Positions 17,907 to 25,996 of a DNA stretch of 64,000 bases are shown in pieces. The stretch spans positions 372,001 through 436,000 of the forward strand of contig NZ_SBIP01000001.1 of NCBI RefSeq assembly GCF_004053875.1, in the 5' to 3' direction. Each line of letters opens with the position of its first letter. Position 1 is the stretch's first letter. Source of the stretch: Neorhizobium lilium (GTDB lineage Bacteria > Pseudomonadota > Alphaproteobacteria > Rhizobiales > Rhizobiaceae). Both the position numbers and the translations under genes were made by a program. The notes beneath the pieces were generated by a model. It had not been told where the DNA came from, made no database searches, and saw only the letters and a program-made list of their open reading frames with translations.

Positions 17907-19220
17907 ATGAGTGTAAGGCCTAATATCCTATTGTCGTCAGTCGTCGGTGTCGGCCTGGTTGCAGGCATAGCAAATGCCGAGGACATCTCGATCGCTACAG
18001 TCAACAACGGCGACATGATTATCATGCAGAAGCTTTCCCAGCAGTGGGAGAAGCAGACTGGAAACAAGATCAAGTGGGTCGTTCTGGAGGAAAACGTCCT
18101 GCGCGAGCGCGTTACCACCGACATCGCCACCAAGGGCGGACAGTTCGACGTCATGACGATCGGCGGCTATGAAGCCCCGATCTGGGGGAAGTCCGGATGG
18201 CTGAGGCCTGTCGACGATCTTGGCAATGACTATGACTACGCGGACCTTCTCGATCCGATCAAGAAAGGCCTGACCGTCAATGGAAAGCTCTATGCTGTCC
18301 CCTTCTATACCGAGAGCTCCTTCACGCTCTACCGAAAGGACCTGTTCGACACCGCGGGTCTGAAAATGCCCGATCAGCCGAGCTACGACCAGATCAAGGA
18401 GTTCGCGGCAAAGCTCACGGACAAGTCTAAGGGGCAGTTCGGTATCTGCCTGCGCGGCAAGCCGGGCTGGGGCGAGAACATGGCCTTCCTCGGGACGATG
18501 GTGAACACCTATGGCGGACGGTGGTTCGACATGGACTGGAAGCCGCAGCTCAATAGCGGACCCTGGAAGAAAGCTGTCACCGACTATGTCGACCTCATGA
18601 CCAAATACGGTCCATCCGGGGCAACGTCGAACGGCTTCAACGAGAACCAGACGCTGTTCGCGTCGGGGCGCTGTGCGATGTGGATCGACGCGACCTCGGC
18701 TGCAGGCCGCATCTACGACCCGAAGCAGAGCCAGGTGGCCGACAAGGTCGCTTTCACGCGGTCTCCGGTCGCCGTAACGCCTGCCGGGTCGAGTTGGTCC
18801 TGGTCTTGGAATCTCGCCATTCCGGCGACTTCGACCAAGGCCGAAGCTGCGAAATCATTCATAAAGTGGGCGACGTCGAAGGACTACGTCAAGCTCGTAG
18901 GTCAGTCCGAGGGATGGGTCGCGATACCACCCGGCACCCGCAAGTCTACCTACGCTCTTCCCGAGTACCAGAAGGCCGCTCCTTTTGCGGATACGGTGCT
19001 CAAGGCGATCATGTCTGCTGACCCGTCCAAGCCAACCCAGGATCCGGTTCCTTATACCGGCGTCCAGTTCGTGGCGATTCCGGAGTTCCAGAGCATCGGC
19101 ACCTTCGTCGGACAGCAGATCAGCGCGGCTCTCGCGGGCCAGCAGTCCGTCGACGCGGCGCTCGATGCTGCACAGAAGCAGGTCACGCGGGACATGACCC
19201 GCGCCGGCTACATTAAGTAG
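17907..19220 (+). CDS. ABC transporter periplasmic binding protein, sorbitol/mannitol (SmoE) type
   Basis: A family-1 extracellular solute-binding protein of 437 residues. A Sec signal peptide is evident (helix ILLSSVVGVGLVAGIANA, likely cleavage before EDISIA). The mature part carries the polyol-binding family pattern: FDVMTIGGYEAPIWGKSGWL, AVPFYTESSFTLYRKDLFD, LRGKPGWGENMAFLGT, and a C-terminal SEGWVAIPPGTRKSTY. Relatives deliver sorbitol, mannitol or galactitol to an SmoFGK-type permease. The start is fixed by GGAGGAG. No permease or ATPase gene follows, which is unusual, so the membrane components must lie elsewhere or have been lost. Confidence 0.9.
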   Translation: MSVRPNILLSSVVGVGLVAGIANAEDISIATVNNGDMIIMQKLSQQWEKQTGNKIKWVVLEENVLRERVTTDIATKGGQFDVMTIGGYEAPIWGKSGWLRPVDDLGNDYDYADLLDPIKKGLTVNGKLYAVPFYTESSFTLYRKDLFDTAGLKMPDQPSYDQIKEFAAKLTDKSKGQFGICLRGKPGWGENMAFLGTMVNTYGGRWFDMDWKPQLNSGPWKKAVTDYVDLMTKYGPSGATSNGFNENQTLFASGRCAMWIDATSAAGRIYDPKQSQVADKVAFTRSPVAVTPAGSSWSWSWNLAIPATSTKAEAAKSFIKWATSKDYVKLVGQSEGWVAIPPGTRKSTYALPEYQKAAPFADTVLKAIMSADPSKPTQDPVPYTGVQFVAIPEFQSIGTFVGQQISAALAGQQSVDAALDAAQKQVTRDMTRAGYIK

Positions 19221-19240
19221 AGCTTAAGCCTGTCGTTCGT

Positions 19241-19283
19241 GGCAGGCCCTCCCGAGGTGCCCGGCGGCCTGCCGTCGGGCACC
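19241..19283 (+). promoter_or_regulatory. Mutually exclusive alternative hairpins after the binding-protein gene
   Basis: Two perfect 8-bp stems interlock. GGCAGGCC (19241-19248) pairs with GGCCTGCC (19266-19273), and GGTGCCCG (19256-19263) pairs with CGGGCACC (19276-19283). Each stem contains one arm of the other, so they form a pseudoknot or exclude each other. No T-run follows. Hairpins after binding-protein genes often stabilise the upstream mRNA and lower downstream expression; alternative pairing could also allow regulation. Confidence 0.5.
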
Positions 19284-19354
19284 GAACTCAATATTGCGAC
19301 ACAACCAGATGAACGGCCGCATCCTTCGAGGATACGGTTCGTCGGAGACGGACT

Positions 19355-20125
19355 ATGAGACTGAAAGACAAGATCGCCCTGATCACTGGCGGCGCACGTG
19401 GCATTGGACTCGGCTTCGCGGAAGCCTTTGTGGCCGAAGGCGCGAAGGTCGTCATCGCCGACATCAACATCGAACGGGCAACCGAGGCAGCCTCGGCAAT
19501 CGGTCCGTCGGCCAAAGCGGTGAAACTGGACGTCACGGAGGTGGCCGACATCGAACGGGTCGTGAAGGCCGTGGACGCGGAGTTCGGCGGCATCGACATC
19601 CTGGTCAACAACGCGGCCATTTTCGACATGGCGCCGATCAACGGCATCACCGAAGACAGCTACCAGAGGGTGATGGACGTGAACCTCAAGGGGCCACTGT
19701 TCGTTATGCGGGCGGTCTCCAACATCATGATCGACCGCAAGCGCGGCGGCAAGATCATCAACATGGCGAGCCAAGCGGGACGTCGTGGGGAGGCCCTCGT
19801 CACGCTCTACTGCGCCTCCAAGGCGGCTATCATCTCGGCCACCCAGTCTGCGGCTCTGGCGCTCGTCAAGCACGGCATCAACGTTAATGCGATTGCGCCG
19901 GGTGTGGTGGACGGCGAGCACTGGGAGGTGGTGGACGCCAAGTTTGCCGAGTGGGAGGGGCTGAAGCCCGGCGAGAAGAAGGCGCAGGTCGCGAAGTCGG
20001 TGCCGATCGGCCGCTTCGCGACACCTGACGACATCAAGGGGCTCGCCGTCTTCCTCGCGTCGTCCGACAGCGACTACATCCTCGCCCAGACCTATAACGT
20101 CGACGGCGGAAACTGGATGAGCTGA
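19355..20125 (+). CDS. SDR polyol dehydrogenase (SmoS/galactitol 2-dehydrogenase type)
   Basis: A 256-residue classical SDR with TGGARGIG (about 11-18), NNAAIFDMAPI, catalytic Ser in MASQAG, YCASK (Tyr about 153, Lys 157) and the terminal VDGGNWMS typical of the rhizobial sorbitol dehydrogenase SmoS group. These enzymes oxidise sorbitol, galactitol or iditol with NAD to the 2-ketose. Here it would turn galactitol into tagatose, the substrate for the divergent kinase; this is inferred from the cluster. It follows the binding-protein gene by 134 bp containing the alternative hairpins, and precedes a zinc dehydrogenase by 16 bp. Confidence 0.87.
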   Translation: MRLKDKIALITGGARGIGLGFAEAFVAEGAKVVIADINIERATEAASAIGPSAKAVKLDVTEVADIERVVKAVDAEFGGIDILVNNAAIFDMAPINGITEDSYQRVMDVNLKGPLFVMRAVSNIMIDRKRGGKIINMASQAGRRGEALVTLYCASKAAIISATQSAALALVKHGINVNAIAPGVVDGEHWEVVDAKFAEWEGLKPGEKKAQVAKSVPIGRFATPDDIKGLAVFLASSDSDYILAQTYNVDGGNWMS

Positions 20126-20141
20126 TAGGGAGCGCAGTATC

Positions 20142-21155
20142 ATGAAGGCCATCCATTTCATCGGGAGCGGCCAGCCGGTGCTGGCCGAAATACCGCTTCG
20201 GGACGAGCTTCCCGACGGACATGCCCTTATCCGTGTCAGGGCTTCGGGGCTCTGCCACACCGACATAGACGTGCTGCATGGCCGCTACGGGTCGAGCGCG
20301 TTCCCGGTCGTTCCCGGACATGAATATGCAGGAGAAATCGAAGCTCTCGCCGCCGACGTAGAGAGTTTCCAGGTCGGCGAGCGCATTGCCGTCGATCCCA
20401 ACCTACCCTGCGGAACATGCGCCTCCTGCCGGAGGGGACTGACGAACCTGTGCACCGAACTCAAGGCCTACGGTGTGACGCATGACGGCGGCTTCGGCGA
20501 ATACAGCGTCGTCCGGGCCGACCATCTCCACAGGATCGGCGATCTCGCCTTCGACCGCGCAGCGCTTGCCGAACCTCTCGCCTGCACCCTTAACGGCCTG
20601 AGGGCCGCGGGTGTGGTGCAAGGGACATCTCCTCCTTCCAACGCGATTGTCTTCGGCGCGGGCCCGATCGGGCTGCTCATGGCACTTTCCCTGCAAGCGA
20701 AAGGAGCAGGAACCGTAACGATAGCCGACGTCAACGAGAACCGCCTGGCCTTCGCCTCCGACCTCGGTCTCAAGACTGCGGTGTCCGGCTCGCACAGCCT
20801 CTCGTCGCAGCGGCACGCCTTCGATTTCGTGGCCGACGCGACCGGCGTCCCGGCCGTGGTCGAAAAGATGATCGACCTCGTCGAAGACGGGGGAACCGCT
20901 CTCTTGTTCGGAGTCTGCCCGCCCGCAGCGACCGTCGCCATTCATCCGTTCGAGGTGTTTCGTCGGCAGCTCAAGATCGTCGGCTCTCACTCCTTGAACC
21001 GCAACATCCCGGAGGCGATCGAGATCCTTAAAGCCGACGATGGCCGCATGGCAAGGCTCGTCAGCCATCGGCTTCCGCTCGAGGAGATACTTCCGTACTT
21101 TCTCGCAAAGCCTTCCGATCCGGCAACCATGAAGGTGCAATTCGTATCGGCTTGA
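20142..21155 (+). CDS. Zinc-dependent medium-chain dehydrogenase (polyol/altritol 5-dehydrogenase-like)
   Basis: A 337-residue medium-chain alcohol dehydrogenase. Catalytic-zinc residues are in GLCHTD (Cys37) and GHEYAGEIE (His-Glu). The structural-zinc lobe is CGTCASCRRGLTNLC. The nucleotide fold carries FGAGPIGLLMAL (about 171-182). Such enzymes oxidise polyols with NAD(P). Next to a GatZ-like epimerase, PfkB kinase and SDR, the best guess is D-altritol 5-dehydrogenase, giving tagatose, as reported for a comparable Agrobacterium cluster. GGGAG lies 8 bp upstream of the ATG. Cytoplasmic; substrate unverified. Confidence 0.85.
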   Translation: MKAIHFIGSGQPVLAEIPLRDELPDGHALIRVRASGLCHTDIDVLHGRYGSSAFPVVPGHEYAGEIEALAADVESFQVGERIAVDPNLPCGTCASCRRGLTNLCTELKAYGVTHDGGFGEYSVVRADHLHRIGDLAFDRAALAEPLACTLNGLRAAGVVQGTSPPSNAIVFGAGPIGLLMALSLQAKGAGTVTIADVNENRLAFASDLGLKTAVSGSHSLSSQRHAFDFVADATGVPAVVEKMIDLVEDGGTALLFGVCPPAATVAIHPFEVFRRQLKIVGSHSLNRNIPEAIEILKADDGRMARLVSHRLPLEEILPYFLAKPSDPATMKVQFVSA

Positions 21156-21213
21156 CGCCAGCCACACATGTTTAGATGAATGCCCCAGCAGGCTAGGCAG
21201 AAACGGAGCGGAC

Positions 21214-22254
21214 GTGCCAAAACCGATCAAGACGATGGAGGACTTTTCGGAGTTTGTGGGGCTTTCGCGGCCGACCGTCTCGAAGTACTTCAACGACCCG
21301 TCTTCGGTGCGGAAAAAGACGCGAGACGCTATCGAGGAGGCGGTCAGAAAATCGGGATTCAAGCCGAACCTTTTCGCGGTAAATTTGAACCGTCGCAGGA
21401 GCAATATCATCGGGATCATAATCCCGAACGCACTGGATCCATTCTACATGGCGTTGACCCGCCGGATCGAGATGATCGCCGCTGAAGCCGGATTTCTTGC
21501 CTTCGTGTTGTCGTCGGACGGACGTCCGGAGATCGAGGACAACGCCGTCAGCACGCTGCGGTCCATGAACGTTGCGGGAGCCATCATCGCACCGATCGGC
21601 ACGACATCCAGGAACTCGCCCTTGCGCGTTCTCGCACGGGACATTCCGCTGGTTTATGTGGACGCGCCTCCGGACGAGGAGGCTTCCTTCGTCGGAAGCG
21701 ACAACCGCCAGAGCTTTGGCCTGATCGTCGATTACCTTTGCCGTTCCGGAGAACCTCCCTGCTTCTTTGGGATGCCCGAGGTAAATCGAAATGCCGCCCA
21801 GAGACGGAAGGTCTACGTTGAGGCCATGGAGACGGCGAACCTCAAACCCTCAGTGCTTGAAATTTCGACGGACACCACATGGGAATTCGAGCGCTTCGCT
21901 TTCGAAGAAGCTTCCCGCCTGTTTGAGAATCTCGACAGGCTGCCGACACGCACTATCGTCTGCGCCAACGACCGGCTTGCATTCGGCGTCATCGCCGCGG
22001 CGTGGCAGAAGGGCCTCAAAGTCGGCCACGGTGCCGCCTATGACCTGAGGGTGGCCGGACATGACGACCATCCCCTCTCGCAATACGCCTGCCCTCCGAT
22101 TACGACGGTTGCACAGAACTACAACGAGGTCGGACGCCTCGCGATCGGCCTGCTGCTGAAAAAGCTTGGCGAGGCGGACGGCGGGGATGATCCGAACCTG
22201 AGGCAGGACCAGATCCTGCTGAAATCGAACCTGATGCTGCGTTCTTCGGCATAG
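21214..22254 (+). CDS. LacI-family transcriptional regulator of the polyol locus
   Basis: A 346-residue repressor with an N-terminal LacI helix-turn-helix (MEDFSEFVGLSRPTVSKYFN), a hinge helix ending FAVNLNRRRSNIIGIIIP, and a periplasmic-binding-protein-like sugar domain (NALDPFYMALTRRIE; VCANDRLAFGVIAA; VAGHDDHPLSQYACPPITTV). The start is a GTG with GGAG 5 bp upstream; no ATG fits. It is the last gene of the plus-strand cluster and probably binds the repeated TTTRCGCRTGTAA elements between the kinase and binding-protein genes. The inducer is likely a polyol or its phosphorylated ketose; this is inference. Confidence 0.9.
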   Translation: MPKPIKTMEDFSEFVGLSRPTVSKYFNDPSSVRKKTRDAIEEAVRKSGFKPNLFAVNLNRRRSNIIGIIIPNALDPFYMALTRRIEMIAAEAGFLAFVLSSDGRPEIEDNAVSTLRSMNVAGAIIAPIGTTSRNSPLRVLARDIPLVYVDAPPDEEASFVGSDNRQSFGLIVDYLCRSGEPPCFFGMPEVNRNAAQRRKVYVEAMETANLKPSVLEISTDTTWEFERFAFEEASRLFENLDRLPTRTIVCANDRLAFGVIAAAWQKGLKVGHGAAYDLRVAGHDDHPLSQYACPPITTVAQNYNEVGRLAIGLLLKKLGEADGGDDPNLRQDQILLKSNLMLRSSA

Positions 22255-22302
22255 CTGGTCCAAGAACCTAGTCATGACAGGGTTCGCGCGGCTCGAGCGA
22301 GG

Positions 22303-22522
22303 CTCCTGCCGGATAAGCTTATTCCAGCTTTGCCCAAGACGCTATCGACCGGCGTGTATCGGCCTCCGGCTACGTGGCATTGAATTATCCATGGAGTGGT
22401 CCAATGGAAAAGTGATTACGGCGAGCTTGAAGTCGGGTTCAGATTAGACCGTTAGGCTTCGTAACGGCGGAACCGCTGAAGATGTGAGGCTTTACGGCGG
22501 TACCTGGATCAAAGTCATTTAG
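22303..22522 (+). pseudogene. C-terminal remnant of a GH95-like glycoside hydrolase
   Basis: Immediately after the LacI gene, decayed coding sequence is readable on the plus strand. One frame gives LLPDKLIPALPKTLSTG. A shifted frame continues GLRLRGIELSMEWSNGKV, then ITASLKSGSD, an in-frame TAG at 22445-22447, then TVRLRNGGTAEDVRLYGGTW and a final stop at 22520-22522. The order 'ALPK..W..G.V.GLRARGG.E..M.W..GK...A.L.S' is typical of the C-terminus of GH95-type fucosidases. At least one frameshift and one nonsense mutation show that it is dead. The assignment is from remembered family pattern and is moderate. Confidence 0.5.
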
Positions 22523-22706
22523 CGCGAGGCGCCGCCACCATGGCTAAGATCTCGAACCTCTCCTGCAACCGTGTCGCTTGGTAGAGGGCCGCACTCGCCC
22601 AAGACGGAATTTAATGACTTATGGCGATATGGGATGTAGCTGCGGCACGCCTCGCAATCATTTCGGCATCGAGCCGGAAAGGCAAAACAGCAGCGAAGGC
22701 CCCTGA
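22523..22706. other. Intergenic region before the convergent arsB-like gene
   Basis: No gene or clear terminator is seen. It lies between the glycosidase remnant on the plus strand and the convergent transporter gene on the minus strand. Confidence 0.3.
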
Positions 22707-23999
22707 TCACTGGATTGCAAGGACAGCCAGCGATGCCACCAAGGCGGGTATCATCACCACGAAGCCGATCTTCATGAATGCCCAGGCTCCGATCTGCAAA
22801 CCCTCGCGACGAAGTGCAGTCAGCCAAAGTATCGTCGCAAGCGACCCGGTGATGGAAAGATTCGGGCCAAGATCGACACCTATCAAGACTGCGCCGGCGA
22901 TCTTGTCGGATACCTGCGCCAATTGGACGGCGCTTCCCGCCACAAGTCCGGCTGGCAGATTGTTGACAAGGTTGGACACCAAAGCCACAGCGCCACCTGC
23001 TGCTGCGGCAGTCCATGTCGGACAGGCCTGAGCATAGTGCGAAAGAGACTGTGCCAGATAATCGATCAGTCCAGTCCGGTTCAATGCCTCGACGACAACG
23101 AACAAACCTGCGACCAGCGGCAATACACTCCATGAGACACCCTTCAGCGTCTCGACCGGGCTCCGGCGCGTGATTAGCAGGACTGCGGCAGTCGCCAGGC
23201 AACCTGCAAGAAACGTCGGAAGACCGAGATCGAGATGCAAAGCCGACGCCCCGAGAAGGAGGATAGCCGTCCCGCACAATGCAACACCCGCGAGCTTCGC
23301 GCTGGAAGACAAAGGCGCGGCCTGCACATTGGAGGCGACGCTATCGGCCGAAATGACCAAGCGCTGGCTCCAGTACAGTGCAAGAAATGTGACGATGATG
23401 GAGACGAGCGAAGGCAGAGCGAACGTGGCAAGCCAACGCGATAGCGGCGGCATGTCCCCTCCTGCGAAAATCACCAGATTGGCGGGATTGGAAATGGGAA
23501 GGACGAAGCTTGCGGCATTGGCGATGAAGGCGCAGATGAGCAGATAGGGCATCGGGTCCCTCACCTTCGCGACACGGCAGGCCGCGTAGACGGCAGGCGT
23601 CAGCACCACTGCGGTCGCGTCGTTCGACAAGAAAACGGTCACCATGATCCCAACCGCGTAGATCAGGGCAAAAAGACGCTTGGGCGATCCCTTGGCATGG
23701 GTGGTCGCAATCGAAGCGAGCCAATCGAACAGTCCTTCCTGGCGCGCGAGTTCAGAGAGCAACATCATGCCGATCAGAAACAGATAGACGTCGATACCCT
23801 TTGCAACGCCGGCCAAGGCATCATTCGGACCGATGAGCCCTAACCCCACAAGTAGAACGGCGCCGAGAACCGCCCATATTGCTTCTGGCCACGCGAAGGG
23901 CCGCGTGATCACGCCGAGTGCGGTCAAGCCGGCGATGCCCCAGGTCATGGTTAATGTGTCCATCATTTTCCAACCGAATTTCGTAGCGGATGCGGACAT
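22707..23999 (-). CDS. ArsB/NhaD-superfamily anion transporter (arsenite-efflux type)
   Basis: A 430-residue inner-membrane protein with 11-12 helices of the ion-transporter (ArsB/NhaD) superfamily. The N-terminal run closely follows ArsB proteins: GVITRPFAWPEAIWAVLGA, VAKGIDVYLFLIGMMLLSEL and the highly conserved VTVFLSNDATAVVLTPAVYA. A second conserved block is FVLPISNPANLVIF, with the C-half repeat LVSNLVNNLPAGL. ArsB extrudes arsenite or antimonite. No arsR, arsC or arsH is in the window, so the true substrate is open. A later in-frame start at 23963 (MDTLTMTW) matches the usual ArsB beginning. It lies 6 bp after the MFS gene, probably in one operon. Confidence 0.82.
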   Translation of the reverse strand: MSASATKFGWKMMDTLTMTWGIAGLTALGVITRPFAWPEAIWAVLGAVLLVGLGLIGPNDALAGVAKGIDVYLFLIGMMLLSELARQEGLFDWLASIATTHAKGSPKRLFALIYAVGIMVTVFLSNDATAVVLTPAVYAACRVAKVRDPMPYLLICAFIANAASFVLPISNPANLVIFAGGDMPPLSRWLATFALPSLVSIIVTFLALYWSQRLVISADSVASNVQAAPLSSSAKLAGVALCGTAILLLGASALHLDLGLPTFLAGCLATAAVLLITRRSPVETLKGVSWSVLPLVAGLFVVVEALNRTGLIDYLAQSLSHYAQACPTWTAAAAGGAVALVSNLVNNLPAGLVAGSAVQLAQVSDKIAGAVLIGVDLGPNLSITGSLATILWLTALRREGLQIGAWAFMKIGFVVMIPALVASLAVLAIQ

Positions 24000-24005
24000 T
24001 CGCCA

Positions 24006-25247
24006 TCAGCGATCGACCGCTGCATCCATACCGTTCTTTTGCGACGGAGCAATACTGTCGCGGCCAATGACAAAGACCGCTACAGCAAGCAGGGCGATAC
24101 CGCCGTGGACCCAGTAGGCAAGCCCGTATCCGCCGATGTTCGTCAGCCAGCCTGCAACGATGTTGCTGAGCGACGCCCCTATTCCCTGGACGGTCATCAC
24201 CGCGGCCAGACCGACGTTGAACCGACCAGTGCCAGCTAAAATTCGCTCTGCGGCGATCGGGGTTGCAATGCCGATCAGACCGGCGCCGATACCATCGAGG
24301 ATTTGAACCGGGAAGATTGCTGTAAAATCCGTGAATGAGCCGGCGATCGCACCGCGGATCGGCAACGCCAGCAACGCGATGACGAAGACAGCTGCCAAAC
24401 CGAAGCGGCGGATGAGAAACGGTGCGGCAAGAGCCATGGCGATCATCGACAGCTGCGAGACACCCGTGGTCACTGCGGTTGTGCGGAATGGCGTACCAAG
24501 CTGGATGGAGAAGTCCTGCGCAATAAGGCGGCTGATCGGCGCATTGCCGAAATGGAAGATCATCAGCGTCACGGCAAGCAGGATTAAACCCCTGCTACCG
24601 ACCAGGACAGAGTAGCCGGACGGACCAGGCGCGCCGTCGTCATGTGCCAGACCTCGCGCCACGTCATGGTTGATCCTGTTGGGATCGATTGCAAGCGCCG
24701 CCAGTACGGCAGCGATCGCAGTCAGGACCATAAGTCCGATAACCCCATTCAGGCCGAATGCCACGGTCGCCGCGTAGATGCCCGCAAGAGACACAACGTT
24801 ACCAAGGTGATTCCAGAACTCGTTTCTGGACACCTGGTGCGAAAAGCGTCGTTCGCCGACAAGCCCCAGCGTCAGGCCCATGAGCGCCGGACCGACGATA
24901 GCACCTACGATTGCCGTCGCCGACTGGCCACCGAAGACCGAGGCATTGCCCGGACTGGCAAGCGTCCACAACGCCGCGGCGGTGACCAGGATCACTGGGA
25001 TGATGATCAGCATGCGCTTGCGGCGAGAGGCATCGACCCAGGCACCGAATAGCGGCGTTGCGACCATCCCCAGAACGCCACCAAGCGTGGCGATAATGCC
25101 GAGCGTCATTGGTGACCAGCCGTGGGTTGCCAGAAACCCGTCCAGGAAGGGACCCAGGCCGTCACGCGCGTCGGCCAGGAAGAAGTTGAGGAAGGCAAGC
25201 GCGACCAACGAGTGGTCGGTCAGGCCTGTCTGTGAGGTGGTTTGCAT
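24006..25247 (-). CDS. MFS transporter
   Basis: A 413-residue major-facilitator protein with about twelve TM helices. The loop after TM2 has the MFS motif-A-like GAWVDASRRKRML (GxxxDxxxRR), and the N-terminus carries FFLADARDGLGPFLDGFLAT. The start at 25247 is preferred because AGAGAGG lies 5 bp upstream; a longer frame adds six residues. It overlaps no gene and precedes the ArsB-like gene by 6 bp, so the two may serve the same compound, perhaps a metalloid or its organic form. The substrate is unknown. It is not a drug-exporter subfamily I recognise. Confidence 0.82.
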   Translation of the reverse strand: MQTTSQTGLTDHSLVALAFLNFFLADARDGLGPFLDGFLATHGWSPMTLGIIATLGGVLGMVATPLFGAWVDASRRKRMLIIIPVILVTAAALWTLASPGNASVFGGQSATAIVGAIVGPALMGLTLGLVGERRFSHQVSRNEFWNHLGNVVSLAGIYAATVAFGLNGVIGLMVLTAIAAVLAALAIDPNRINHDVARGLAHDDGAPGPSGYSVLVGSRGLILLAVTLMIFHFGNAPISRLIAQDFSIQLGTPFRTTAVTTGVSQLSMIAMALAAPFLIRRFGLAAVFVIALLALPIRGAIAGSFTDFTAIFPVQILDGIGAGLIGIATPIAAERILAGTGRFNVGLAAVMTVQGIGASLSNIVAGWLTNIGGYGLAYWVHGGIALLAVAVFVIGRDSIAPSQKNGMDAAVDR

Positions 25248-25344
25248 GCCGGCCTCTCTTCGCATTGTGTGCTATGGTTTGTGATGGCCGCCGTGAACGG
25301 ACGACGGATGTCAAAGTTCCAGGCGGCCGGAGCGGCTATGCTCG

Positions 25345-25860
25345 TCAAGGCTTGCCATGTCGTAACATGTCTTCCAGCGGGCCATGGCGCGGCGGGCCGC
25401 CTGCCGGTCCGAGTACTTCGATGCTGCCATCCTGACGAACGATGTAGGTCGCGTGCAGGAAGCCATGCTCGAACCGGCCCTGAACGCTGACGGCTTCAGC
25501 GAGCCCAACAAGCGTGCCACTCTCTCCGGAAGGCCCGGTCTCGACGAGTGCCCGTCCGCTGTCATCTTGGACGATGAACTTGTTGCCGAAGACCTCGGCC
25601 ACCTTTCCCTTGACGGTGACCAGGCTCCAGTCCTGCATCGACGAAATGGCAACCGGCGTCATGGGCGCAAGTTCTATGCTTGGGCTGGCGAGCTTCATCG
25701 CTCCGGCGCCGGCCGCCGCTCCAAGCGCCAGGATCGCGAATGCTGTTATGCCGAACGCCGCCCGACGCCGAGTCCGATTTTTGTGCGGTGGCTTCGGCGG
25801 ATGCGGCGTGCCGACGTCCTCGTGACGAGTATGGGACGTGGTGTGGTCTACGTTTGACAT
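25345..25860 (-). CDS. Membrane-anchored OB-fold protein
   Basis: A 171-residue protein. A His/Pro-rich cytoplasmic N-terminus (residues 1-35) precedes one TM helix (AAFGITAFAILALGAAAGAG). The periplasmic part has a small OB-fold-like domain (VTVKGKVAEVFGNKFIVQDD, then VSVQGRFEHGFLHATYIVRQ), reminiscent of YgiW/YdeI-type BOF proteins. A strong AAAGGAG sets the start. It is transcribed away from a PhoPQ-like two-component system, with a PhoP-box-like element between them, so it is probably a target of that system. Function unknown; stress or envelope homeostasis is plausible. Confidence 0.7.
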   Translation of the reverse strand: MSNVDHTTSHTRHEDVGTPHPPKPPHKNRTRRRAAFGITAFAILALGAAAGAGAMKLASPSIELAPMTPVAISSMQDWSLVTVKGKVAEVFGNKFIVQDDSGRALVETGPSGESGTLVGLAEAVSVQGRFEHGFLHATYIVRQDGSIEVLGPAGGPPRHGPLEDMLRHGKP

Positions 25861-25919
25861 GCAAATCTCCTTTTTCTGGTTTGATGGGAGAGTCATATCA
25901 GTGCATCGCCACCGATAGC

Positions 25920-25948
25920 CTGAACCTCGCGGTTCAGCTTGAGTTAAG
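25920..25948 (+). promoter_or_regulatory. PhoP-box-like repeats between the OB-fold gene and the two-component operon
   Basis: GGTTCA (25931-25936), 5 bp, then AGTTAA (25942-25947) form a direct repeat with 11-bp periodicity, matching the PhoP-box pattern (GGTTTA, 5 bp, GGTTTA). An inverted copy CTGAACC at 25920-25926 makes a palindrome with GGTTCAG. OmpR/PhoP-type response regulators bind such repeats as head-to-tail dimers. The position suggests autoregulation and control of the OB-fold gene. Confidence 0.5.
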
Positions 25949-25996
25949 CCTTGGTGTCCTAGAGAATTGGAATTCCTCGTCAGAAATGGATCAGAC

